From assembly GCA_024195265.1 (NCBI GenBank), contig JAJLRJ010000006.1:644001-708000 (forward strand): a stretch of DNA of 64,000 nucleotides, given 5' to 3'. Positions 36,308-47,300 of the stretch are shown in pieces. Each line of letters starts with the position of its first letter. The first letter of the stretch is position 1. Both the position numbers and the translations under genes were made by a program. The notes beneath the pieces were generated by a model. It did not search any database. It saw only the letters and a list, made by a program, of their open reading frames with translations, and was not told where the DNA came from. This DNA is from Dendrophyllia cribrosa (Eukaryota; Cnidaria; Anthozoa; Scleractinia; Dendrophylliidae).

Positions 36308-36541
36308 TGTGACGATAGGTTTTTCCTACTTCGGCGAGGAATGGGAACTGGAAACTTAACGATACTTCTCTGGTAATAACGACTTAACGCGGGGAAACTT
36401 AGCTCTTGAGCGACCACGCTTGCAGCGGAATAAGGCCTCGTCACAAGCCTTGGTACACGGGATCTACTAGCAGAACCTCAGGACAGCAGAAAATCAGTCA
36501 GAACTTCGGCCAACATAGGTTTATTCTGTCTCAGGATCTAA
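36308..36541. repeat. left part of the TGTGACG element (LTR-like fragment)
   Basis: Matches the first 240 bases of the element at 18199-19020 (tgtgacgataggtttttcc, acgcggggaaactt, ttggtacacgg, aggtttattctg). Similarity stops at ggatctaac, where the polymerase remnant begins. Confidence 0.65.
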
Positions 36542-38250
36542 CCACACAACACACTGACCCCTTTCCACGCGGCATTGGCTCTCTCATTGTGCTGGGATAC
36601 AGTGAGCGCGCGTCATAGCCAACTGTTTTTTCACAAGTCTTACCAAAGACTCCGTACTTATGAGAACGAATCTTCATCTTACCAACCTTATGCTTTCTAG
36701 TCAAAACTAGGCTTGGTCCACCAACCACCGCCCCCTTCAACATGTTTTACGCCTCCTCGTTTGGGGCGTACAGGGCGGGGGCGTCTCTCTTACTCAAAGT
36801 TTTTCTCAAAATATACTTCATTGGAACGCCAAGGAGCGATACAACATCTTTCCAAATATCAACACCACGCCTTGTGTAATTATCTTTCATTACTTTCATG
36901 GCTTCTACAAAGGGCACAACGTCTTGGTTGTTGTAATACTCCAACAGGAGCCCATAAACCCGGAGCGTGCAACTTCCATACTGCGCCTGTGAAACGGCGT
37001 TTTTACGAGTAGGTTTATTTTTAGATAAGCCTTTCCCGTAAATTGGTTTCGGTAAACCAATCACAAGCAATTGCATAATTAATAACTATTCACACATTCA
37101 CATAGCGACTGGAAATCAGACATTCACCACACAGGAATGTGAACACGTGAATAGTTATTAATTATGTAATTGCTTGTGATTGGCTTTCCGAAACCAATTC
37201 GCGGGAATGGCTTATCTAAAAATAAACCTACTTGTAAAAACGCCGTTGCATGAATTTATGGTAGTTGCACGTTCCGGGTAATCAGTGGGCTCCTGACTCC
37301 AACCAGTCTCCAAATGTTTTCATTTTTCTCTCCTCAAACACCCTCTCACACTCATGATACTCCTCTGACGTTAACACAAAACCGTTTGCTAACCATGAAT
37401 ACCAACACCGATAAGGGGGCAAACCTGGATATGAAAGCTTTTCATAACTGTCAAGCCACTCGTAAGGCAGCCTTGACTTTGTTTGATTTCGTGTGTAATT
37501 TTTTATCCAGGAATCATAACTAGTTCCAGGCGCTAGATAGTTCATCACATTTAAAAACACTAGCTTTGATGTTTTTATAGACATTATTCGCCCAGGTTTT
37601 TCGCACACATGCGCCTCCTCTTTACCTATTTCAAACACTATGTGCCCCTCAATTAACTTCAGGTCGTGCCGACCGCTTCCCAAATCCAATGACCGGCACC
37701 TGATCACACCAAGCCTCTATTCGCTGCTGCTGATTCTTAGGCAAGAACGCTATGTCCTCTGGCTATATGTCCTCGAACCAGCGACCTTATTCTCTCAGCC
37801 ATCTCGACCACCGATTGATACAACTGCTGCACTACTGAGCTCCTTTGGATTGCAATTGCTGATACACTCAGGCGCCTCTGAAATGGTGTCAAAGATTGAG
37901 ACTGAAACTGGCACATGCTCACTCTCGTACACCAAATCTTGAGTAACCTGAGCCCTCTCAGCTCTCTGGTAAGACTCAAAATCGTACACTATGAAGTGCT
38001 TATAGCTTTCATTCCCCCTTTCCGGCACCGCATCCTTTATCTATGGCCTTGGTTCCTCATGCCCCCACCGCTCAACTAGATTGCACTCTTGCCTGATAAG
38101 ATGTTCCTTTTTCAGAGTGCTTTGATAGGCCTGTTCCCTTGTGATAGGTTTCCCCAAGAGATTATAATTGGACAAATTATTTTCTCTTGGTTTCCCCTTT
38201 TCATCAGAACTAACTACCACGGCACGCTCCTCGGGTGTTTTAAAGAAGAC
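36531..38250 (-). pseudogene. family B DNA polymerase remnant (protein-primed type), Polinton/virus-like
   Basis: Read on the minus strand from high to low coordinates: an upstream segment with a TAG near 38040; an exonuclease-like VYDFES segment (about 37960-38020); a middle part at 37282-37707; a part at 36747-37076; and the polymerase motif A, DARSLYPSTM, near 36600. The pieces are in different frames and are interrupted by an inverted duplication at 36959-37279, so the gene is broken. Family B polymerases of this kind occur in Polintons and related mobile or viral DNA. No integrase or capsid gene was seen. Confidence 0.65.
36959..37279. repeat. inverted duplication inside the polymerase remnant
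   Basis: About 135-base arms (36959-37093 and 37146-37279) with a spacer of about 52 bases; for example cggcgtttttacgagtaggt against acctacttgtaaaaacgccg. The left arm is part of polymerase coding sequence, so this is a local duplication in reverse. Confidence 0.7.
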
Positions 38251-38955
38251 TAATCGATAATCATTGGACGCTTTTATTTTTCTTCGTATTTTATTTACCG
38301 AAGAAAAATTACATCATGTTCGTGCAAGTTCCGGTCCAGGGTCCTGCCGGTCCAGGGTCCACATACTGTACAGAAGAAATTTTAAAAATAGTATAACCTT
38401 CAACGCAGTGCAGTCAAGCGCTCGTGTGTACGAGTCAGGCAAACACATATACTGTCACCGTCATTCTCAACCCCAGAGCTCTTCTAGTCGCGCGACCAAA
38501 AATAATATCATGAGTGTAATAACAGACATACCTTGCATAATAAAATAACACATCAAATATACCACGTTGTTTAATACATTAAATATAAATTTCAAACCGG
38601 TTTAAACCGTCTTGTGCCATTTCCCTTTGTCTAATGTAAGGTTGATCCAACTAATTAAAATATCCTTTCTTTATTGTGCGACAGATTTAATGATGAATAT
38701 TCATGGTGATTTTATTTGGCACAGGAAGATCGATAACAACACTTTATTCATAACTGAATATTACCATCTGCTCCAAAAGAACACACGGACGTCCACCACT
38801 ACCGCCACGAGTAAAAAAACTGCATTCAATCTTAACAGTCAGTGGTAAACTGGCAGAACGCTAGTTGAATTGAACTATGCAAAAGGATATTTTGTAATCT
38901 GTACGGTTATAACTGGGCTCTAGCGACCGTCAAGCGACTTATAAAATAGCATCCG

Positions 38956-39312
38956 ATGCGAATTCGAAGAGTGTACGAAGAACTCTTGAAGCATGAAAAG
39001 CGAACAGTACTCAAGTTTAAGTGCCTCGGTGGTGCGGTAGCTTTCCTTATATTGGCTGTGTTTTTCGTGATATTTCTTGGCCTGGATGTCATTCGCAAGA
39101 TAGCCAAAGGCTTCAGTTATGAAAGTGGTAATTGCGTCGTGGAAAATTCTGCTATTACAGGTCACAATGTTAGCTGTGCTTGCGGGATGCATTCTTGCAT
39201 AAGTCGCTATCCTTGCTTACAAGTGATGATCAAAATTACCAAGGGGGCGGAGAAAAGTAACCATCACAAACATGTTCTTTTGCATAACAACATCTACGAT
39301 CTTGGATCCGAA
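38956..39312 (+). CDS. BK beta-like gene, exon 1
   Basis: ATG chosen because it gives a short basic N-terminus directly before TM1; donor GAA|gtaagt. Contains TM1 and the first six loop cysteines. Confidence 0.8.
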
Positions 39313-41289
39313 GTAAGTGAATGTTAATTCTTTCTGTTTATACACATTGGCGTGTCTTTACAGTGTCTTTATATGTTGTCTTAAAAGAGTCTAGTTAACC
39401 TGGAAATACGCAGAGAAAAACCTCGCTATAAACGTTTTATACTACGATTATTATTCTGAAGGTATATATGATATTTTATATGCAAAGATGAGATTTCAAG
39501 CAAGCAGGTCAACAAACCGCTGTGTTATACAATACGAAGCTGACGAATCAGAAAATGCAAATTTTACACGAAATTTTTCAAAAGAATGGCTTCTGATTCT
39601 AACAAAAAAAAACATAGTAAAATTGACAATTTCTTTTAGGAAAAAGGTATCACAAACGAAAATGAATTTAAGTTTATTTTCACGTCTATTATTCCAGATT
39701 AATCTAACGCAGCAGAGAAAAAAACGTCTTTGCGATGACATTAACTGACATTAACGATGTCCATTTGTCAGTTGTACCATATTCAGTATGCATGCGTCGA
39801 TTATTATACTTGTCCGCACGCCAGGTAGGTTTATAACCCATGTCGACTGCATATTTTGTTTTCCTGTCTCAGTGTCCAAGAGTTCATTTTTAAAAACAGA
39901 TCGATAGCCGCTAGATTTTTCTTTGTTCGCGGTGGTGATCAAAAATTGTTATCTTTATAACTGTTCGTTACGTTATGATTTTTATAGAAGACCATAGAAA
40001 TGTCATTTGCATGCGTTAAAAATATTGTGTTTTGTATTATTAAACATGTTTAAAAATCGCTTCGATGGAGCATTCATGATACAAATAATTGAAACGATAG
40101 ATGAAAGATGCTAGCGAAATAGGTAAAGTGGTTACTGAATAAATCGCACGTGGCCAAAATTTTTCATTTAATCAAACTTCATAAGAAGAGACGATTTCGG
40201 AAGGCCCATGGAAAAATATAATTTCGTTATTATGCAGTGGTTATCAATTTTGAGGTCCTAGCTGCCAAATGTAGAAATACTCCTACTTTTTTTAAGCATT
40301 GAGTGGGTTTCTAACCCCTACATGATATTTAGGCCATGTCCATATCAATCTGTTTTTAGTGAAATCGAAAACCGTCATGCAAAAGTTCTGTCCGTCTACA
40401 GTTTAATATACAGCGCTTCCTACCACCGCCAGAACGAACTTGTGCTCATCCAACTGATTTAACCAGACGGCGGTTATCTCCATTACCCGCTAAGATGGGT
40501 CGCTCACGAATTCAAGTAAATGGTGTTTTCCAAGCACATGTTTAAAAGTAGACTGTTTTCAAAATTTTGGCAATGAACGAGTTTGCGAAGGTGGCCTGGA
40601 GATAATCAATATCTTTGCATTCAACTTTCGCCTTTACGGTAGGGCGCACGCTTGCGTCGGTACATTTGTTGTTCGGTCCTGATTGGGAAAATATTGCAAA
40701 CAAAGAATTTGAAGTATAGAAGCAAAGACCGATACAACGTAGATACAAATTTAAAGGGTGTACTAAATTTCGGCTGGCCAAACCAGCCTTCTTCACCTTT
40801 TAAATTTGTATCTACGTTGTATTGGCCTTTGCTTATATACTATATTTTCACTTGTTAAACCGATCAGATCACTAGTTTGATCCAACGTATGCCAGCAGGA
40901 TTGCCGTCTACGGTTACTTGCTTGAACTTCTCAAAGAATTTGCCGCGTATTTGCTCACGATGTATCTCACGCATGTTCAGTAACATACACTTAAAGGGGC
41001 TATGTCACCATTTTCATTGTTACTTTAAAAAGCCAAAAATAATGGTCCAGTTTTGTTTCAAATTATTCTACTAGTGCTCTAAGAGTAAAAATAAGTGTCT
41101 TGGGCTGCAGATGGCCAGGATGGAAATGGATTGCATCCAGGAAAAACATTGGGCTAATTTTTTCAAGTTTATCGCTTGTCTTGAAAAACTCGCTCAAACT
41201 CTGATTAAATTCACTTGATATCTTCCTCTTAGTGTTCTATTATGTACTTATTGACTAAGTGGGAGGGCCGGATGGGAAAATATTTGGCT

Positions 41290-41339
<50 letters not shown>

Positions 41340-42106
41340 GAGAGCCAAATATTTTCTCATTCGGCCCGACCTAACTTAGACAATAAGTATTTTATCATAT
41401 GACCAATTTGGAGACAAAATTACTTGAATTTTAACGCGCGAGGCCGTCCGCTTTAGTAGTAGGGCCGTACGGCTTTTTCCGGCCCCGCTCGCGCAAATGC
41501 GTATGGCCCTCATACGGGACTTTCATCAATGGTTTTGCAAAGAAAAGGTTCGCAGGGCCGTACGGGTCATATGATAAAAGCATTTATTCGTGAACGACAA
41601 ACAAGGTACTTGTTTTAATTTGGGGCAGTTTAACCCAAAAACCTCAAAATCATTATGACATAGCTCATCATTATGACATAGCTCCTTTAATGGTTCTATT
41701 TGATTTGTTTTTATCTCAGTGCACATACGGACCGAATTGCAAGTCTGACGAAAAGCAAAACTTTGCTTCCGTACTGGAGTACAAACGTGCCAAGGGACAA
41801 AAAGGCGCAGTTTTAGAATGCTACTTCAACCTCAACAAACCGGAAGAGGTTATACTCGACGTCAGCGCCCACGAGATGATGACGTTTCATGTGTTGTTTT
41901 GGCCTTGCTGTGCATTTGTTGTCGGTGTATGCATGTTACTGAAGGCGTGGTACATAAAAAGAACTCTGGGAAAGCAAGCAGCTTTGCCGAGTGAAGTTTC
42001 TCTTCAAGATGAATGGGCGTTTGATAATAATAATAATAAAACTGATCAAAATACTTGTCGAAGGATTATAGGAAGCAGCACATCTGGTAGAGTCTTAACT
42101 CTTTAG
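38956..42106 (+). CDS. BK (Slo1) potassium channel beta-subunit-like protein
   Basis: Two exons, 38956-39312 and 41720-42106, joined in phase 0 (donor gtaagt, acceptor atctcag), 247 residues. Layout: short cytoplasmic N-terminus, TM1 (about residues 22-45), a cysteine-rich extracellular loop of about 130 residues, TM2 (about 186-206), and a cytoplasmic tail. Family marks: SRYPCLQV in the loop, a C-x-Y-x-P-x-C motif opening exon 2, LECYFN, and F-H-x-L-F-W-P-x-C at the start of TM2, as in vertebrate KCNMB proteins. These subunits change calcium and voltage gating of Slo1 channels at the plasma membrane. Family membership rests on motif order and topology seen by eye; pairing with a cnidarian Slo1 is inference. 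It converges with the hydantoinase gene. Confidence 0.8.
40991..41690. mobile_element. 700-bp MITE with TTAA-bounded inverted repeats
   Basis: Starts TTAAAGGGGCTATGTC and ends GACATAGCTCCTTTAA; same termini as the copy at 27285-27859. It lies in the BK beta-like intron and holds a nested hairpin at 41246-41388. Confidence 0.7.
41246..41388. repeat. nested hairpin element
   Basis: Near-perfect palindrome with arms of about 65 bases: aaaatatttggctcgaggtc, atggcgtacggacc, loop gagcgcagcgag, ggtccgtgcgccat, gagccaaatatttt. Confidence 0.85.
41720..42106 (+). CDS. BK beta-like gene, exon 2
   Basis: Acceptor tttatctcag; begins CTYGPNCKSD and ends at TAG 42104-42106. It contains the second half of the loop, TM2 and an Asn/Lys-rich tail with a (aat)n-encoded Asn run. 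Confidence 0.8.
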   Translation, partial: CTYGPNCKSDEKQNFASVLEYKRAKGQKGAVLECYFNLNKPEEVILDVSAHEMMTFHVLFWPCCAFVVGVCMLLKAWYIKRTLGKQAALPSEVSLQDEWAFDNNNNKTDQNTCRRIIGSSTSGRVLTL

Positions 42107-42584
42107 CGTTACAAGTGTCGAGTGTCGTCGAACTTTCCTCCAGAATCGTGGTCCGCCTGTGACCCGGCTCTGGAGCGTTGCGCGTGGTATTGTGGGATGG
42201 GTCATGGCAGAGCAGAAGACCACACGACGCACCTTCACCCTGATTTCCCGCGCTTTTTGGGCACCTGGGAACGAGGCAGTTCTTATCATTTGCGTGAAAT
42301 GTTTTTTATGGAGAATTATACGACAAATGAAACAGCTTTAGTTTTACCATCAGCCACCAGCGAGCTAAAAGCAGCTATTCTCTTTAACGTCACTCGCTTT
42401 TCAGCATTCTTATGGGTCAACCGAACAAGCCTCTTTCCATATAAGGGCTATTTCTAGCGAGAAAACGAGCAAAGCTTGTTCTGATTCCTTTAACTGCCAG
42501 GGAATAAAACAAATCGCGAAACTCAGGGAAACCTTATTTCATGGTCATACGAGTATCGTTATATACTACAGTCAACTCTACGGT

Positions 42585-42655
42585 TATTTACAAAGTGGTC
42601 GCTTACGGGAAGTGGTCGTTTAAGAGAGTGGTCGTTAAGAGAGAGTTGACTGTAT
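42585..42655 (-). repeat. short copy of the 17-bp repeat family with ACTGTA end
   Basis: gtggtcgcttacgggaagtg, gtcgtttaagagagtggtcg, then agagttgactgta; inverted units of the array at 15.1-16.8 kb. Confidence 0.65.
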
Positions 42656-43170
42656 ACGAAATCTGTTCGACAGACGTTTTTAAACAATGCTATAAGTCGT
42701 TCAGAATGTTCATTTTTGATGAATAGGCTCTAGGTTCCTCGCGACGAAAAGTAAAGTCCAGAACAAGTTCTGGGTAACTATAAATATGTTAAAAATTACA
42801 GTTCCTCTCAGCTAGCCTTCTTTGGAAGTTGGTGTAGTGGATATAGGTATTAGTTATAAAGCAAACGACTCGGATTCAAGGCATACACCTTTCTGATCTC
42901 TTTCTTTCTTTTACTAAAAAAAGGAGTTTTACTTCATGTAAAATGTTCAAGTGAAAGACAAAAGCCAGTTTGAGATCAGCTCTATTTTCGTTATTTCTCA
43001 GTAGGTGAATTGGGCCTACTTTAACCGCTTGCATGCGAATCGGCTGCCTTGCCTATCTTTTTTTTTTTGGCCGATCCCCAACCAGAAGGCCTTGGATTTC
43101 ATTCCTCCTTCCCAGTTCTCCCGGCGCTTGATCTAATGTAGTGACGTCACTCGTCGAGCTGAATGGGAGA

Positions 43171-43413
43171 ATTAGCGACCTTAAAAATTGGACTACGAAT
43201 ACGAGATTGAGTACGAGTACGAGTACGAGTTTTCAAACTAAATTCGTGCCTCGTATAATTTCTTATCATACCAATCTTATCCCTAACGTTTATTGTTATG
43301 TGTTAGGTCAGCAACAGGAAAGAGTTATAGTTCGGGGGATACAATTATCTCGAAATTCCAAAGTCGTACTCGTACTCGATTTCGTACTCGTAGTCAAATC
43401 TAAAGGTCGCTAA
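43171..43413. mobile_element. MITE with inverted repeats
   Basis: ttagcgaccttaaaaattgg-actacga...gagtacgagtacgag is inverted as ctcgtactcgatttcgtactcgtagtc...aaaggtcgctaa. Confidence 0.7.
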
Positions 43414-43912
43414 TAATAGGGTACTTTAGCAACCACGGCGACAACGGCAAGAAAAACGTCATTGAAAAAAGAATTCGCGCTCTTTGAAATTTCTTTGTAA
43501 TAGTTTCAATTTGTTGAATATGTCTGATGTGACTGAATTGTCCAGGAGCTGAATTCATAGTGACGGCTTTCAAGTTCAAATAGAGAAGCGCTCTAATGGG
43601 AAGATTCGCTGTCGCGCTCGTCCCCAGGCTTCCTTCCAGTGCCGATTCCTATGAGCGAGGCTTTCAAGGGATAAAAGTTGACTTCGGGCCCCGAAGGCTG
43701 AAAAGAGCTCCACTAAAGTTTGAATTAGATATACGGATAACTGCTATATCAGTGCTGAAAAACATCTTTTAAATTTACAGTGTGCAGCTTAGCTTATAAA
43801 AATACACTGATGTGTTTTAATTTAACTTTGTTCTTACAGACATTTTTATTTACTAGAAAGCTAATAAATTTATCGCGCTATATATTTGGTTTGTTACAAC
43901 AAAACCAATTAA

Positions 43913-44302
43913 TCACTGTCTCGGGAGGGGTGGGTGTTCCTCGTATGTATCTACAGGAGTGTAAACAATATCTTGATACCCAAACGCCGCTGGTCCGCCT
44001 GTGGCTAATCCCTGTGGTGTAGTCCACAGTGGGACACAAGGCATAGAAATGGCAGCGACTCGCAAACCATAACGGACCTCCTCTGTGGTGATTGGTTCCC
44101 CTGTGTCTTCATCTACCAAAGATATGAGGTCCGGCACGGTTGCTAGAATATGCTTGGAGCCATCAGGGTTTGACGTGAAAGCTACGTAGTTTTCATTTTG
44201 GAACTCAATTTGTAGATTAACACAGCTGAATCGCGCGGAGCCTTCGATCGTCAAACTGCCTTTGTTAAAGGCGCCTTCGGTTACACGGCGCACGTCAGAG
44301 AT
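43913..44302 (-). CDS. hydantoinase-DUF917 gene, exon 12
   Basis: Acceptor gtttttcag; 129 codons plus stop; VPDLISLVDEDTGEPI and AAFGY near the C-terminus. Confidence 0.85.
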   Translation of the reverse strand: MSDVRRVTEGAFNKGSLTIEGSARFSCVNLQIEFQNENYVAFTSNPDGSKHILATVPDLISLVDEDTGEPITTEEVRYGLRVAAISMPCVPLWTTPQGLATGGPAAFGYQDIVYTPVDTYEEHPPLPRQ

Positions 44303-47300
44303 CTGAAAAACAATCATTTTATAAGGTATTAAATGGTTTGAACGTCTGGGTGACTGACTCATTATATGCAACAAAATTTGCCAAACCTTTCCAGTAACGA
44401 GAAGTTTTCCGTTTTCATGTTTAAGAATGCAATCTACGGGGGACACTTTGTTGTGTCTTGCACGAAGTACTGCGTTGCCCAGGCGCCAAGTTCGACTCAG
44501 AGAATACAAGGCGCATTTGTCCTTTACATCTTTCCAGTCAAAAATGAAGGATAGGCCAGCCATACACCTAACATAAGGGAAACGAAAGGAGAAGTACTAA
44601 GGTTGGGAATGGTCACACTTTAGGATTTCATCCACAGACTCAAAAGTGAGAACCACCTTGTACAGCATAATAAACTACCACAGGAAAGCACTGCTTAAAA
44701 GCTTTCATTTGAATGGTCACACCTTAGGATTTCATCCACAGACTCAAACGTTATAACCACCTTGCACAGCATAATAAACAGTACCACAGGAAAGTACTGC
44801 TCAATAGCTTTCATTTGAATGGTCACAATTTAGGATTTCATCCAGACTCAAAAGTTAGCACCATGCATGCAAGGTCTTATGATTATACCCACCCCATTTC
44901 TAGTGTCTTCACTCTGAGGAAGTCCTCCAAACGCTTAGCACCATCAACAAACGTGACAGCAGCTACATCACCCTTCTCGCTCCCGACGGCCGCAGGGTAT
45001 GGCGGACAACCATAAACAAATGGCAAAAACATCTGCAACTCAGGAAAGGCTCGCCCCATGCCATCCGCGTCCACAATAGGGATATTGAGCTCAGCTCCGA
45101 CTGTCAAAGGTTCAATGGAGTTAGCGCCACCTATTTCAGCACACACTACAGCAACAAGCTTCTGTGTGGACTGAGGCTGCGAAGAAGAACAAAAGGGAAT
45201 TTTGAAACAACCACTCAATTAGAATATCTAATTAGAAGGAGTGAATATATAAGCACTATGTATAAGGACATGCTTCTCTTTGAGTTGCAGAAACATTGGA
45301 AAGTACTGAAAAACAAACACCACTACAGGACACTACTACTAAAGAGGTTTCATTTCAACGGCTACACTGTTGCATGTCTACTCTCTCAAACTGGACACCC
45401 CTGTAAGGTCGACTCCCCTGTAAGGAGGACACCTCAAGGTAGAAACCTCTCTAAGATGGACACCTCTCTAAGGCAGACACCTCTCTAAGGCAGACACCTC
45501 TCTAAGGCAGACACCATTCTAAGGTGGACACCTCTCTAAGGCAGACACCTCTCTAAGGCGGACACCTCTTTAAGGCAGACACCATTCTAAGGTGGACACC
45601 TCTCTAAGGCGGACACCTCTCTAAGGCGGACACCTCTCTAAGGCAGACACCTCTCTAAGGCAGACACCTCTCTAAGACAGACACCTCTCTAAGGCAGACA
45701 CCATTCTAAGGTGGACACCTCTCTAAGGCGGACACCTCTCTAAGGCAGACACCTCTCTAAGGCAGACACCTCTCTAAGGCGGACACCTCTTTAAGGCAGA
45801 CACCATTCTAAGGTGGACACCTCTCTAAGGCAGATACTTCTCTAAGGCAGACACCTCTCTAAGGCAGACACCATTCTAAGGTGGACACCTCTCTAAGGCG
45901 GACACCTCTCTAAGGCGGACACCTCTCTAAGGCGGACACCTCTCTAAGGCAGACACCTCTCTAAGGCAGACACCTCTCTAATGCAGACACCTCTCTAAGG
46001 TGGACACCTCTCTAAGGCAGACACCTCTCTAAGATGGACAGCTAGAGCTGGTCTCAAGGTTGCCCACCTTAGAGAGAGTCCATTTCAACTACATTCATCA
46101 CCACAAGAAAGTACTGCTGAAGAGATTTTTCATCCTCACTGAAAAGTTAGAATTACATGATAGCACTCAAAGTTGGGATTGTATTGTATGAAATTGTATT
46201 GTATTGTATGAAAGTTAAAGTGTTAGTGCAGATTCTGATAGTTAAGGATTAAGCTTTACCACAACTTTCATCAAGTCCTGGACATTCTCAGCTTGCTGGA
46301 CTCCATCTCCAGCACTCCTATCCTTCACTTGGTTGCGGTTGAATGCAATTGTTGTGGCTGCTTCTAGTGCTGAAATGGACTCTCGACCGCTGAACAGTCT
46401 TTCAATAATGATCACTGGTGCACCCATATAACAGGCTGCTGCCACAGTCCCTGTCAGTTCTGGAGTTGAACCTAATCTGCAAGATAATCACAAAGAAGCT
46501 TGGATTTACAGTGCATTTTAATTATACTCATGCACCCTAACCAATGATAGACAATCAATCAATCAATCAAATTCATTGGTCAACTACTGTTAACATTTTC
46601 CAAAGCTAAAAATTTTGAACTGGTTTATCTTCAGACAAGTTTTTGTACAAAATAAAAAGTGTCCTCAGGAATCGATGGATTTTAATGTATGATCACGGCT
46701 CACTTGTTAGGTAAGCTCCAAGGCCCTTTATCACCCGGAGTTAGGGCTTCCCCCTCCCCCACACGTGCCTTCTTCAATAGACTGGCTTTTTTCTTAGGGT
46801 GAATAACAAGAAACTCCTTCCCCACCTTGAAAAAAAGGAGGGGGGGGGGGGGGGGGGGAGGAGGGACTTTCCCCCTCCACTACATCCCATGATACCTGTC
46901 CCTATAGAATGACTCACTTGTTAGGGTGAATAACACGGATTTCCTTTCCCTCCTTGAGAAGATTCAGGGCCCTTAATCTCCCGAGGTAGGGGCTTCCTCC
47001 TCCCCCACATCCCATGATGCCTGCCCCGATAGCAATGCATTCGATATCAAACTCATTCACAATCCAATCACCAGATGCCGGGTCTATTTTAGGATCTCTA
47101 AACATGATGGTCTCTTCTTCTTCTATGTTCATTTGATCAATTGGAGGAGGGGCTTCTTGAATTGAACTGGATTGCTTGGCTGTTTCATTTGCACTTGGTA
47201 CCATCCCTGCAAAGAAATGAAAACTTGATAAGAGAAGACCAGACATCTAAGATACAACAAAATAACTCAATTAAAACTAAATTAAACCTAATTGAAGCTC

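Larger units (their letters stand above)
42107..43912. other. region between two convergent genes
   Basis: No gene recognised. It holds a 17-bp-type fragment at 42585-42655 and a MITE at 43171-43413. Confidence 0.6.

Noticed and set aside
42121..42457. 111-codon frame after the BK beta-like gene
   Set aside because: Starts beyond the stop codon, no domain seen, no splice support.
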